64,000 bases of DNA. Source: Streptomyces marianii (GTDB lineage Bacteria > Actinomycetota > Actinomycetes > Streptomycetales > Streptomycetaceae). The notes under the pieces were generated by a model. That model was given only the letters and a program-made list of their open reading frames with translations, was not told the DNA's origin and ran no database searches. The DNA is taken from positions 248,001 through 312,000 of the forward strand of contig NZ_VAWE01000002.1 in assembly GCF_005795905.1 (NCBI RefSeq), read 5' to 3'. Position numbers and translations under genes: made by a program. The stretch's first letter is position 1. Each line of letters starts with the position of its first letter. Below are positions 8,456 through 17,086 of the stretch, piece after piece.

Positions 8456-9757
8456 ATGCCCCGCGCCCTGCCCGCCGCCGCTCCACGAGGTCTTCGCCCA
8501 CCGTCCCCGCCCAACGAGAACGAGTCACCGGCCGGCCACACCACCACCGCACGCCTACGCCGCATGGGACAGGGCATCGCGCTGCCGATCGCCGCGATGC
8601 CCGCCGCGGGCCTCCTTCTACGTCTGGGCCAAGACGACCTTCTGGGGCGCTACGAGCGTCTTCGTACGGCGGCGTCGATCATCTCGGGGGCGGGCGCCGC
8701 GGTGCTCGACTACCTGCCCGCCCTCTTCGCCGTCGGCATCGCCCTGGGCCTGAACCGTGCCAAGGACGCCGCCGGCCCCGTACTCGCGGCCCTGATCTCC
8801 TACCTCGTCCTGGCCAAGGTGGTCCTGGTCCTCAACCCGCTGCCCGCCGACCAACTCGACGCCCCACCGGCCCGATGGCCCTACGGAGCGCTCGCCGGCA
8901 TCAGCGCCGCCCTACTGGCCCTGGCCATCTGGAAGCGCATCGACGCGAGCCGCCGCCGCATCCCCCCGTTCGTCACCTACGCGATTGTCGCGGTCGCCGC
9001 CACTCTCGCCGGATCCCTGCTCGGACTCGCCTACCCCGCCGTCGAGCGAGCGCTCACCGCCTCCGCGACCGCCGTCTCGGACCACGCCGTCATCGGCGGC
9101 GGCGTCTTCGGCTTCCTCAACCGCCTCCTGGGCCCCATCGGCCTGCACCAACCACTCAACGCCGTCGTCTGGTACCTGACCGGCGACTGCGGCAACGGAG
9201 TGAAAGGCGACGTGCCCTGCTTCATCCAGGAACACTCACCGACCGCGGGCGTGTTCATGGGCGGCTTCTTCCCCGTCTACATGGCCGGCCTTCCGGCCGC
9301 CGCCCTGGCGATGTGGCGCAGCGCGCTCCCCGAGCACCGCCGCCGCGTCGGCGCCCTCCTGCTGCCCGCCGCCGCCCTCTGCTCTCTCACCGGCGTCACC
9401 GAGCCCATCGAGCTGACCTTCGCCTTCGCGGCCTTCCCGCTCTACCTCGTGCATGCCGTCCTGACCGGCCTCAGCCTCGCCCTGGTCAACCTGCTGGACA
9501 TCCACGCCGGCTTCGTCTTCTCAGCCGGAGCGATCGACTACGTCCTCAACTTCTCGATCTCCCAGCGACCGCTCCTCCTGCTCCCCCTCGCCCTCGTCTA
9601 CGGGGCCCTCTACTACGGCATCTTCCGATTCGCGATCACCCGCTTCAACCTCCCCACTCCCGGACGCACACCCACGCCACCAAGCGACAAGCCACCGGCG
9701 CAGAACCCCTGCGAAACCACCGCCGAGCCGCCGAACTCCGCTCCAACCCGCACCTGA
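8456..9757 (+). CDS. PTS EIIC permease domain (glucose/N-acetylglucosamine class)
   Basis: The membrane domain of a phosphotransferase-system sugar transporter, 433 aa. The family signature is visible: an ALFAVGIALGLN start, HQPLNAVVWY, and TGVTEPIEL close to the canonical GITEPIEF, with about 10 membrane spans. No EIIA or EIIB domain is fused, and none is seen in the window, so phosphorylation would need host EIIB or the protein acts as a facilitator. The start is ATG 8456; the longer reading overlaps the MFS gene out of frame. Confidence 0.85.
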   Translation: MPRALPAAAPRGLRPPSPPNENESPAGHTTTARLRRMGQGIALPIAAMPAAGLLLRLGQDDLLGRYERLRTAASIISGAGAAVLDYLPALFAVGIALGLNRAKDAAGPVLAALISYLVLAKVVLVLNPLPADQLDAPPARWPYGALAGISAALLALAIWKRIDASRRRIPPFVTYAIVAVAATLAGSLLGLAYPAVERALTASATAVSDHAVIGGGVFGFLNRLLGPIGLHQPLNAVVWYLTGDCGNGVKGDVPCFIQEHSPTAGVFMGGFFPVYMAGLPAAALAMWRSALPEHRRRVGALLLPAAALCSLTGVTEPIELTFAFAAFPLYLVHAVLTGLSLALVNLLDIHAGFVFSAGAIDYVLNFSISQRPLLLLPLALVYGALYYGIFRFAITRFNLPTPGRTPTPPSDKPPAQNPCETTAEPPNSAPTRT

Positions 9758-9784
9758 CCGCAACCACCGCCGAAGGAGCACCGA

Positions 9785-10156
9785 ATGACCTTGACCTACT
9801 CAGGGGTGCAGGCCGCCCACCACGGCATCGGCAGCATCTACCCGATCATCGTTCTCGACCCCGTCCACCGATGGCGCCGCCCCAGCCACCCAGGCCTGCC
9901 TGAACAGCAGCCCGACCACGACCACGGAATGCTCGTACTGCGCTGGACAGGGACGCCGGACGAAGAAGCCCAGGCACCCGCCCTCCTCGAAGCCGCCGCC
10001 GCCCGCGCACCCGCCGCCCCGCCCAGGCACGCCGAACTCGCCGCGTTCCAGGCGTCACTTCCGCCCGGCCTGTACCTGACGGACATTCCCGCCCCCCACG
10101 TCATCGGCCCCTGGTCGCAACGACCGGGAGCCGCCCTGCCCCACCAAGCCGCGTAA
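9785..10156 (+). CDS. Hypothetical 123-aa protein
   Basis: Unrecognised, rich in Pro, Ala and His. It begins with MTLTYSGVQAAHHG and has two predicted strands (SIYPIIVL and GMLVLRW). GAAGGAG lies 7 nt before ATG 9785. It lies between the EIIC and glycosyltransferase genes on the same strand with short gaps, so it may belong to their transcript. Confidence 0.6.
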   Translation: MTLTYSGVQAAHHGIGSIYPIIVLDPVHRWRRPSHPGLPEQQPDHDHGMLVLRWTGTPDEEAQAPALLEAAAARAPAAPPRHAELAAFQASLPPGLYLTDIPAPHVIGPWSQRPGAALPHQAA

Positions 10157-10189
10157 CCGCACAGCCCGCACAACCCGGAAGGCCTCTCT

Positions 10190-10978
10190 GTGTTCCGCCC
10201 CGCAGCCCCCCAGGTAGCCGTCATCACCCCGACCTGCCTGGACCCCGAGCGCCGCGCCTACCTCCTCGACCTCCACCAGAGCCTCGACGCCCAGACCGTC
10301 CCCTTCGAATGGCTCATCGCGCCCAACGGCCCCGCCGACCCCGACACGATTCCCGACCCGATCAAGCAGGACCCGCGCGTCACCATCTGCCCGCGCCCCA
10401 AGCCCGGCGCGGCCCCGGCCCGCAACATCGCCATGAACCAGATCAGCGCACCCTTCACCTGCTTCGTCGACGACGACGACCTCCTGCCACCCGACTCCCT
10501 CGAAGTCCGCTACCAGCACGCGGTCGCCGAGGACCTGGGCTGGGTGGCGGGATGGTCCGCCGACCTGCTGAGCGACGGGACCCTGCACACCTGGGTATGC
10601 CCGACCCCGGTCGGCCGCCACGAGGCAGGCGACGTCTGGACGTACTGGCCCTCCCCAGCCAAGAAGCCCCCGCTCGGCCACACCATGCTGCTCACCCGCA
10701 CCGAGATCGCGCGCGCCAGCGGCGGGCACGGGGGGCTATGGAAGGGCGAGGACTACGTCTACGTCATGTCGGTAACCGGCCGCAGCGCCGGTGAACTGCT
10801 GCCGGTGGTGACTTACCACTACCGCGACCACGAGCACCAGATGACCGAAGCCGACACCTACCTGGACGACGATGAAAGGGGTGCCCGGATCTTCGCCTGG
10901 TTCCAGGGACGTGACGAGCGGGAACTGCGCCGGCGGGAAAGCGGCACGGACACGGCACTGCTGCCCAAGGCCAGCTGA
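10190..10978 (+). CDS. Family 2 glycosyltransferase
   Basis: A GT-A fold transferase of 262 aa. The N-terminal strand VAVITPT, the NGPAD turn, KPGAAPARNIAM (typical of GT2 proteins) and the acidic DDDD at 94-97 that binds metal and nucleotide sugar are all present. The acceptor is unknown. Start GTG 10190, stop just before a strong terminator, so it ends the 7189-10978 unit. Confidence 0.85.
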   Translation: MFRPAAPQVAVITPTCLDPERRAYLLDLHQSLDAQTVPFEWLIAPNGPADPDTIPDPIKQDPRVTICPRPKPGAAPARNIAMNQISAPFTCFVDDDDLLPPDSLEVRYQHAVAEDLGWVAGWSADLLSDGTLHTWVCPTPVGRHEAGDVWTYWPSPAKKPPLGHTMLLTRTEIARASGGHGGLWKGEDYVYVMSVTGRSAGELLPVVTYHYRDHEHQMTEADTYLDDDERGARIFAWFQGRDERELRRRESGTDTALLPKAS

Positions 10979-11010
10979 ACGGGGCTCCGCGGATCTGAGA
11001 AACAGCACAA

Positions 11011-11039
11011 GGCCCCCGCGCCGTCCGGCCGCGGGGGCC
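11011..11039 (+). terminator. Terminator after the GT2 gene
   Basis: A perfect 10-bp stem (11011-11020 with 11030-11039) with a 9-nt loop, 32 bp past the stop codon. Confidence 0.7.
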
Positions 11040-11063
11040 ACTCGTCCATCGTGCGCCGGGCCC

Positions 11064-11315
11064 CTACTGCTCCGCACAGCGGGGGCTGGTGGCGGTGTCC
11101 TGCGGATCGAGGTCCGTCACGAGCACGCGGGTGACTTGGGTGACGAACTGAAGCGCCAGTAGCCGGGAGAACGAACTGGGAGATCCGGGCTCGTCCCGCT
11201 TCGGCTGACCGCCCTTGGTCATCGCGAAGACGAGAGGCAGATGCCGGCGGACATGGGCCGCGGGCGCGGCGCCCCGGACGGGATCCGGGGTGCGTGCTGT
11301 GCGCTCTTCGGACAT
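11064..11315 (-). CDS. Hypothetical protein, possibly N-terminally longer
   Basis: Eighty-three residues from ATG 11315. The frame stays open upstream and contains CGRRCPVCATVV, a zinc-knuckle-like pattern, immediately before this Met, so the true protein may begin further up without a canonical start. It is polar, with RLLALQFVTQVTRVLV as a predicted amphipathic segment. It lies downstream of the broken membrane gene and may share its transcript. Confidence 0.45.
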   Translation of the reverse strand: MSEERTARTPDPVRGAAPAAHVRRHLPLVFAMTKGGQPKRDEPGSPSSFSRLLALQFVTQVTRVLVTDLDPQDTATSPRCAEQ

Positions 11316-11430
11316 GCGCAGTCTCCAGCTCTCGAACGGGAATCGGTCTGTGCAGATGCCGACCACTGTCGCACATACAGGGCAGCGCCGACCGCAGTTC
11401 GGTCCGACCGGACGGCACCGGCCGGAGCGG

Positions 11431-12215
11431 CTACCACCGCCCCGGCCGGTGCCCGCGGTGCAGCGCCCCACGAACCGTGACTCCGAACCGGGTGCGTAGG
11501 CGGCGCAGTTCCCACGCCGACAGCAGGGTGACGGACAGCGGCGGTCCGAACAGGAATAGGCACTGGACCGTCTGCGGCGCAGCGACGGGCGACCCACCGG
11601 CGAGCTGGAACCCGAACATCACCCAGACCAGCAGCGGAGAGAGGAGCGGGGGAGGACCTCGTGTACGTCGCCGGTGCGGAAGACGTAGTGGACGCACAGG
11701 AACGCCGACGCGAGGCCGAAGGGCACGGCGAAGAGCACCGCGGCCAGGGCCACGAGCAGGAAGATGAACCGGAAGGGGCCCAACTGCGAGGCTAGGCGGG
11801 CCCCGCCGCTGTTCTGCAGCAGGAGGAAGAGGACGAGCACGGTCACGAACAGGGCGCCGAAGCCCGTCACCGGCCCCGATAGCCGGCGCACGTACACGGC
11901 TCTGCCCGGCGGGCGCGCTGCGGCCACGGAGGCCATGAGCGCCAGCGGGCCGGCCGCGATGAGTACGCCGATGCTGATGAGGGTCTCGGCTAGCCTTCCC
12001 GGGCGAACGAGGACACCGACTGCTGCAGCGGGTACGCGTAGATCGTCCATGCCGTCGCCGCGACCCCGATGCCGGTCCGCATCATCTGGGCGGCCTCGAT
12101 GGCCCCGTCGGTCAGCCAGCCGGGCCGGGCGGAAGACGCGGGACGCGAGGGCGAAGGGCAGCATCAGCAGCCGGGGGCGCCGTCCGTCGGATGGGTGTGA
12201 CGTCGTGTAGGCCAT
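11431..12215 (-). pseudogene. Frameshifted membrane protein, first copy of the duplicated module
   Basis: Its sequence parallels the intact 264-aa membrane protein at 18117-18911 almost end to end (LMLPFALASRVFRP, PGRAVYVRRLSGP, GFGALFVTVLVLFLLLQNSG, LCVHYVFRTGDVHE, PPLSVTLLSAWELRRLRTRF). The frame is broken three times: near 12120 and near 11995 (two shifts that cancel, leaving a stretch with WTIYAYPLQQS in another frame), and a one-base loss near 11655. As written it cannot make the full protein. The divergent partner gene at 12451 is intact. Confidence 0.8.
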
Positions 12216-12357
12216 GGGGAATCCCGTGGGGTTCAGGCCGGTACGGAGCCGGCAAGCAAGTGGAGCTGATTGCGAGGGGATCGAACCGATGCCGGAGCAG
12301 TCGGGTTCGGGGCCTGCCAGCAGCCCGCGGCCCGAGGGAGTCTCGCCACAACCAGAT

Positions 12358-12400
12358 TGACGCAATTAAGTTGACGCACGCTGGCGTCAAAGTGTAGATT
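12358..12400 (+). promoter_or_regulatory. Shared-architecture promoter, copy A
   Basis: The 19-bp element at 12358-12376 (TGACGCAATTAAGTTGACG) ends in a -35 TTGACG; 18 bp later comes -10 TAGATT (12395-12400). AAGGGTCG in reverse sense lies at 12403-12410, at the expected start of transcription. The spacer with the -35 contains an inverted repeat TTGACGC/GCGTCAA. It drives the gene at 12451. Confidence 0.75.
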
Positions 12401-12411
12401 AAAAGGGTCGC

Positions 12412-12430
12412 GCGAGGGTCGTGCCCTCGC
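12412..12430 (+). promoter_or_regulatory. Conserved leader hairpin, copy A
   Basis: A stem GCGAGGG/CCCTCGC with a 5-nt loop, followed by CCCGAACCCGGGAGTTCC and the start codon. Stem and flank are repeated before the paralogue at 19093, while the loops differ, so the fold appears conserved. Confidence 0.6.
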
Positions 12431-12450
12431 TCCCCGAACCCGGGAGTTCC

Positions 12451-13158
12451 ATGCTTCACCTGCCTCTCGCCCAGGATCTCGACAAGGAGATCTACAGCCC
12501 GCACGAGTTCCACAACCGGGTACGCAAGGCACTGCTCATCACCGCGGAACTGCGGACCAGCCACTTCGCCGGTGTCATCACGCCACGCGAGCTCTCCGCC
12601 CTCACACAGGACCACATGGCGCTCGCGGCGCGCCAGATCAACGAGAACCCTCCGAGCGTCCGGCCCAGCGGCAGCCCGACCGCCGACCTGATCACCGCAT
12701 TTCTGGACGTCATCCGGACGGCCCAGCCCTCCGTCGGCCGCAGCCGCAGTGCCCACCAGCCGCGATGGGTCGCGGAGTTCACCACGGACCTCCACCAGGC
12801 GATCCCGATCGCCTTCGACGCCTTCTGGAACAAGTTCAACGGCCGCCCGACGACCGACCTCATCGACGGTCTCAGCGTCCGCCAGATGACTTCCGCGGCA
12901 CGCCGCATCAGGCCCGACGGACGCATGCCCACCCAGGTGAGCACCCGCGCAGAACTCCTCGTGCGGCACCTGCTGCGCGTCATCCACGACGCACAGCCCG
13001 ACGCCCCCGAGTCCATGCCTGCGCCCGTCACTGCGGCTCAGCTCGGCCAGCCCCGGCAGGGCGACGTGACCAGCCTCCCGGAGGCTGTGGCGGCCGCGAT
13101 CGCGGCGGCATCGGAGTCGAAGACCCCGACGATCGTCGTTCTCAGCTTCCCCCAGTAG
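12451..13158 (+). CDS. Duplicated-module protein, copy A
   Basis: A 235-aa soluble protein of no recognised family, about 65% identical by eye to the protein at 19093. Conserved blocks are DKEIYSPHEFHNRVRKALL, HMALAARxIN, AIPIAFDAFWN, RMxTxVSTRAExLVRHLL and a C-terminal SKTPTIVVLxFPQ. ATG 12451 is chosen over GTG 12421 because the paralogue starts at the same residue with the same 18-bp leader. It is divergent from a membrane-protein gene in both copies, so the pair probably works together, perhaps a cytoplasmic sensor or effector with a membrane partner. That is inference. Confidence 0.75.
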   Translation: MLHLPLAQDLDKEIYSPHEFHNRVRKALLITAELRTSHFAGVITPRELSALTQDHMALAARQINENPPSVRPSGSPTADLITAFLDVIRTAQPSVGRSRSAHQPRWVAEFTTDLHQAIPIAFDAFWNKFNGRPTTDLIDGLSVRQMTSAARRIRPDGRMPTQVSTRAELLVRHLLRVIHDAQPDAPESMPAPVTAAQLGQPRQGDVTSLPEAVAAAIAAASESKTPTIVVLSFPQ

Positions 13159-13192
13159 GCGGCCGCGCCGCCCAGCTCCAACGGGATACCCA

Positions 13193-13221
13193 CACCGGGG
13201 GTGCGTACAGCACCCCCGGTG
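13193..13221 (+). terminator. Terminator after copy A
   Basis: A perfect 12-bp stem (13193-13204 with 13210-13221) with a 5-nt loop, 34 bp past the stop. Confidence 0.75.
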
Positions 13222-13425
13222 CCCGGGAGCGCTGCCCGAAACCGGGTCGAGCCACAGCCCCTACCGCCGCGCGACGACATCTCCGGGCGGCGGTGCGCCA
13301 GCCCCCGCGCCCGGCGGCACCGCACCACGGACAACGTGCCCCCCGACCAGTCACTCGGGATGACCGCGCACGGCCCCGCCCAGGCCACCGAGGCGCACCG
13401 CCGCAGCACAACCGAAGGGACACCC

Positions 13426-13839
13426 GTGAGCACCACCGGCGCCGAAGCCGCCATCCGCACCGCCCTGCACGAGGCGCTGACTTCGTACTTCGCCACCGGG
13501 AACACCGCTGACGATCACGCCCTTGCCGTGTACTCGTGCTCGCTCGCCGCCCATGTGGTGCTTCGGCACGATCCTCACGCCGTGGCCCTCATCATCGGGG
13601 AAGGCGACTCCCCGAACTGGCGGAGCGCCCGCAGCGTCGTCGGCGCCAACGGCACCGTACGCCCCTTGACCGACGACGAGGACGACGACCTGGACGAGGA
13701 CGACGCCGTCCTCAACCTGGTCGACGGCAACGCCGCGGCGTGGCGCCCGCTCTGCAGCCGGTTCGACAGCAGGAACGGCGAGTACCACCTGGACCTCGTC
13801 AAGGCCCGCGACGCCGGAACCGCCCAGCTCACGACCTAG
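13426..13839 (+). CDS. Hypothetical 137-aa protein
   Basis: Unrecognised. GTG 13426 has GAAGGGA upstream; the longer reading is Arg/Pro-rich and unlikely. The N-terminal half is helical (AIRTALHEALTSYF, then ALAVYSCSLAAHVVL) and the middle holds an acidic stretch of about 14 residues (LTDDEDDDLDEDD). It may be the first gene of a 13426-16055 unit that includes the Mom-like protein. Confidence 0.6.
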   Translation: MSTTGAEAAIRTALHEALTSYFATGNTADDHALAVYSCSLAAHVVLRHDPHAVALIIGEGDSPNWRSARSVVGANGTVRPLTDDEDDDLDEDDAVLNLVDGNAAAWRPLCSRFDSRNGEYHLDLVKARDAGTAQLTT

Positions 13840-13910
13840 ACCGCCCCCGCGCCCGGCCTCCGCTGCCGCGCCCCCCTATGGCCCCTCGTTCTGCTCGAAG
13901 GAGCTCCGCT

Positions 13911-14447
13911 TTGCAGGCCAACCTGGAAACCAACGTCGCCGCACTGAACGCCGGCGACCACGTCCACGCCCACGGTACGGACAGCCGGGGTGTCGACACC
14001 GCGCGCGCCGGATACCTCCTTGCCGCACCCCGCCCCGAGACCGGACAGCGCCACAGTGGCCGTGAGGAGGGCTGGCTCGTCTACATCGGCAAGCGCGATG
14101 ACGCCCCTGCCCTGTCCAACCGGCTGATGCTCTACCCGGACACGGGGCGCATCGCCCACACCCCTGAGCAGGATCTCAACCTGTGGCGCGCCACCACGCT
14201 GCGGGAGACCGGCGCGAGCGCGCGTACCAAGAACCTGCGGATCCGCTTCGGCGGCCCGGCTACGCGCAGCGCCGTCGAGCCGACACAGGACACCACCGTG
14301 TGCGTCACCTACAACACCGAAGGCTGGTACAGCCTGGACGCCACGGACGAGAGCGGCACGCAGGTCTACGAATGCCGCCTTAGCGCGAAGATCTGGTGGG
14401 CACCGCTGCCAGACGCTCCGGCGGGCCTGTTTCCCGACGCCCAGTGA
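13911..14447 (+). CDS. Hypothetical 178-aa protein
   Basis: Unrecognised. TTG 13911 follows GAAGGAG at 7 nt and is preferred to ATG 13878, which lacks an SD. The sequence is mixed alpha/beta with many Thr (EGWLVYIGKRDD, LRIRFGGPATRS, TTVCVTYNTEGWYSL), suggesting a small beta-rich domain. Same strand as the neighbours. Confidence 0.55.
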   Translation: MQANLETNVAALNAGDHVHAHGTDSRGVDTARAGYLLAAPRPETGQRHSGREEGWLVYIGKRDDAPALSNRLMLYPDTGRIAHTPEQDLNLWRATTLRETGASARTKNLRIRFGGPATRSAVEPTQDTTVCVTYNTEGWYSLDATDESGTQVYECRLSAKIWWAPLPDAPAGLFPDAQ

Positions 14448-14586
14448 CCGGCGCAGGTCCGCCCCCCTCGGGCCTAGCCCGCACCAGGCCAACCAGTGGA
14501 CGAACGCGACGGCAACCGACGCCGCCTGAGCAACACCAGGCCCGGCCACACGCCTTCCGCATATCCAGCCGACCTCGGGAGTCCCG

Positions 14587-15168
14587 ATCACTCACCGCAC
14601 CACCCTCGTCGACCGCGACGCCCGCTACCTCCAGGCGGCCCGGCGCGGTGCCCTGAGCGCCGTCACCGAGTACGGCGCCGTGCGCTACCTCGTCGACCGC
14701 TCCGGCGACATCCCCTCCTACCTCGGCGCGCCGCCGCCGGAACTGTTCACCGCGGAACTCCTCCGGTACCGCAGCGACGGCGTCAGCCTGGAACTCACCT
14801 CCGCCGGCAGTGACGCACTCGACTCGTACCTGGAGCACAAGTCCGCCCTGGACGCCCTCTCCTACACGCTGACCCGCAACCCGCTGCGCGAGGAGCTGCA
14901 CCGCGCTGACGAGCCCATCCGGATCCTGCGGGAGAACGCCACCGGGCGGGAGATCGTCCCCGGTGCCACGCTGACGGGCCCGTCCGGTCACCCAGTCACC
15001 TACCTCGGCCCCACGATGTCCAGCGACGACCGCGGCGCCACCTGGAGGCCGACCTTCACGGCCCGCGTCAGCTACCCAGACCACGGAACCTGGCTCTACC
15101 CGCCCGCCGTGCTCGGCGCGGCCTACGACACGGAGCCGGTCGCTCCCGACGCCCAGGAGCTGCGATGA
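14587..15168 (+). CDS. Hypothetical protein, apparent ATC start
   Basis: Unrecognised, about 193 aa. The first ordinary start in frame is GTG 14680, but the coding pattern (THRTTLVDRDARYLQAARRG) runs upstream to ATC 14587, which has GGGAG exactly 5 nt before it; the next upstream stop is at 14527. The same SD-5 nt-ATC arrangement occurs at 19876. The C-terminal half has GATLTGPSGHPVTYLGP and TWRPTFTARVSY strands. Its stop overlaps the Mom-like gene by ATGA, so the two are translationally coupled. Confidence 0.55.
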   Translation: MTHRTTLVDRDARYLQAARRGALSAVTEYGAVRYLVDRSGDIPSYLGAPPPELFTAELLRYRSDGVSLELTSAGSDALDSYLEHKSALDALSYTLTRNPLREELHRADEPIRILRENATGREIVPGATLTGPSGHPVTYLGPTMSSDDRGATWRPTFTARVSYPDHGTWLYPPAVLGAAYDTEPVAPDAQELR

Positions 15169-16055
15169 CCGGCCGCTTCCTCGACGGGCCGCCTGCCGAG
15201 GACCTGCCCGAGGTCCCGACCGCGTCGGACTGGTGCCGCCGCTGGACGAACCGCAAACCGTCATGGAGGCACCGGAGCGACGGAGGCTTCGACGCCCGCA
15301 CCTTCGAGGTCCACCCGCTGCCGGAGAGGCTGGCCAAGGACTTTGTCCTCGCGCACCACTACTCCGCCTCCTACCCGTCCGCTACCAGGAGGTTCGGCCT
15401 CTACCGGGTGGACGCGGGCGAGCCCCAGCTCTCCGGCGTGGCCGTCTTCGGCACCCCGGCCGGCGCGAGCGTCCTCACCCGGGCACTGCCCGAACTTCGC
15501 CCGAACGTCGAGGCGTTGGTGTGCTCCCGGTTCGTGCTGACCGACGCCTGCCCCGGCAATTCCGAGTCCTGGTTCCTGGCGAGATGCTTCTCCGAGCTGC
15601 GCGCGACCGGCGTGAAGGGAGTCGTCTCCTTCGCCGACCCCGTTCCCCGGCGCAGCACGGACGGCACCCTCACCGCAATAGGACATATGGGGCGAATCTA
15701 TCAAGCTACGAACGCCGTCTACACGGGCCGCGGGGCGGCACGCACGCTCGTCCTGCTGCCCGACGGCACCATCCTCCACGACCGGGCCGCCCAGAAGATC
15801 CGCAAACAGGAACAAGGTCACCGGTACTGCGAGGAGAAGCTAATCCGGTTCGGTGCCACCGTCCCACGCGCCGGAGTGAACCCCGCCGAGTGGCTGCGGG
15901 ACGCACTGGCCGACATCGGAGCCCGCAGGATCAGGCATCGCGGCCCGCATCGGTACGTATTTCGCCTTCCGGGTAATCGTCGCGAGCGCGAAGGCATCCG
16001 CCTGGGCCACCCGCCCCTGACCGCCTACCCCAAGGCCCCGGACCCGGCCGACTGA
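15165..16055 (+). CDS. Mom-family DNA adenine-modification (GNAT-like) protein
   Basis: Phage Mu Mom converts adenine in DNA to a methylcarbamoyl form and protects it from restriction enzymes; related proteins occur in actinophages and plasmids. Features that fit: the AHHYSASYP motif (63-71), GVAVFGTPAG strand, EALVCSRFVLTD, NSESWFLARC helix, VVSFADP, and the C-terminal GHMGRIYQATNAVYTG (173-188), the strongest family signature. Length 296 aa is at the upper end. The modification chemistry is assumed from family membership. No obvious cofactor enzyme is adjacent. Confidence 0.7.
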   Translation: MTGRFLDGPPAEDLPEVPTASDWCRRWTNRKPSWRHRSDGGFDARTFEVHPLPERLAKDFVLAHHYSASYPSATRRFGLYRVDAGEPQLSGVAVFGTPAGASVLTRALPELRPNVEALVCSRFVLTDACPGNSESWFLARCFSELRATGVKGVVSFADPVPRRSTDGTLTAIGHMGRIYQATNAVYTGRGAARTLVLLPDGTILHDRAAQKIRKQEQGHRYCEEKLIRFGATVPRAGVNPAEWLRDALADIGARRIRHRGPHRYVFRLPGNRREREGIRLGHPPLTAYPKAPDPAD

Positions 16056-16111
16056 ACACCGTCTCTCCCTCCTTGGCGCCGACTTCGCGCCGGCCGCGGC
16101 CCTGGTCCTGG

Positions 16112-16579
16112 ATGAGCCCTACACCGACACCCGCGGCCCGACCCGACCACCACGCCCGAGCCGGCGCCCATCTGCCCAGCGGCCTCTCCCGCCCGGCCAG
16201 GACCGTCCTGATGCTGCGGGAGTGGGCGGACGAAGCCGCCTGGCTCCTCGGCGCCCCGCTGCTGGCCGCCGCCGTGGTCAGCGCCTGGTGGGCCGGACCC
16301 TGGTGGGCCGGACCCTGGTGGGCCGGGCTCGCCGTAGTCGGTGTCCTGCTGCACGGACCCGTCACGACCGCTCGGCTGCTCGTCCTGGCACCGGCCCTGT
16401 ACCACCGCTTCACCCCGCCCGCCACAACCGGGCAACTCCCGCGCACTGCCGCAGCTCGGCCGATCGTGCTCGTCGCGGCCAGCCCTCTGCAGCCCTTCGT
16501 CCGGCTGGCCGGGCCCTGGCGGCTGATCTGGGCCAAGGCAACCGGACACCGCCTCGGCTTCGGTAAGACTGAACGCTGA
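16112..16579 (+). CDS. Small membrane protein with WWAGP repeats
   Basis: A 155-aa protein with two or three hydrophobic segments (AAWLLGAPLLAAAVVSAWW, then WWAGLAVVGVLLHGPV). Between them lies a run of three WWAGP units made by a 15-bp direct repeat at about 16288-16332. ATG 16112 is the likely start, since no coding pattern precedes it. Unknown function; possibly a holin-like or accessory membrane factor, but nothing proves this. Confidence 0.55.
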   Translation: MSPTPTPAARPDHHARAGAHLPSGLSRPARTVLMLREWADEAAWLLGAPLLAAAVVSAWWAGPWWAGPWWAGLAVVGVLLHGPVTTARLLVLAPALYHRFTPPATTGQLPRTAAARPIVLVAASPLQPFVRLAGPWRLIWAKATGHRLGFGKTER

Positions 16580-16611
16580 ACACCCAACGCCCGATCACCT
16601 GGGAGCTTCCT

Positions 16612-17082
16612 GTGGTTGAACCCGTTACCGCTACCGTCCGCAACGCGGCCAAGGCCGTCGTCCTCCACAACGGTCGTGTCCTGCTTCAGCGCGCCCACTG
16701 GGAGGGCCAGGACTGCTACTTTCTGCCCGGCGGAGGTCAGATTCCCGGAGAGGCCCTCGGTTCCGCGGTTCGCCGCGAGGTCCTCGAGGAGACTGGCCTG
16801 GACGTTACACCCGAGCGTCTGCTGTGGCTGCGCGAGTACATCGGCGCCAACCACGGCGGCGCGCCGGAAGACCACCGGGTCGAAGCGATCTTCCTGTGCC
16901 GGCCCGAGGGTGATCCGGACAAGCTCGGTGGCCATGCCGAAGACGACGTGCAGACCGGTCTGGAATGGGTTGAGCTGGAGAAGGTGCCCGGCCTCAACCT
17001 GCTGCCCCACGGTCTGCGCAACCTGATCGCCGACCTCGCGCTTGGCGAGTCCCCGACCCGCTACCTCGGCGACATCGCCTGA
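16612..17082 (+). CDS. NUDIX hydrolase
   Basis: Hydrolyses nucleoside diphosphates linked to another group, using a metal ion. The Nudix box is complete: G41-x5-E47-x7-REVLEETGL (55-63). GTG 16612 gives 156 aa, the usual size. The stop is 4 bp before the phosphotransferase start, so the NUDIX, phosphotransferase and deformylase genes formed one operon, as often seen next to XRE regulators in Streptomyces. Confidence 0.88.
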   Translation: MVEPVTATVRNAAKAVVLHNGRVLLQRAHWEGQDCYFLPGGGQIPGEALGSAVRREVLEETGLDVTPERLLWLREYIGANHGGAPEDHRVEAIFLCRPEGDPDKLGGHAEDDVQTGLEWVELEKVPGLNLLPHGLRNLIADLALGESPTRYLGDIA

Positions 17083-17086
17083 CGCC

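Noticed and set aside
12371..12400. Leftward partner promoters for the two module membrane genes
   Set aside because: Boxes GACCCTT face left at 12405 and 19047, but the -35 and -10 positions are poor (TCAACT and TCAAGT), so they were not listed.
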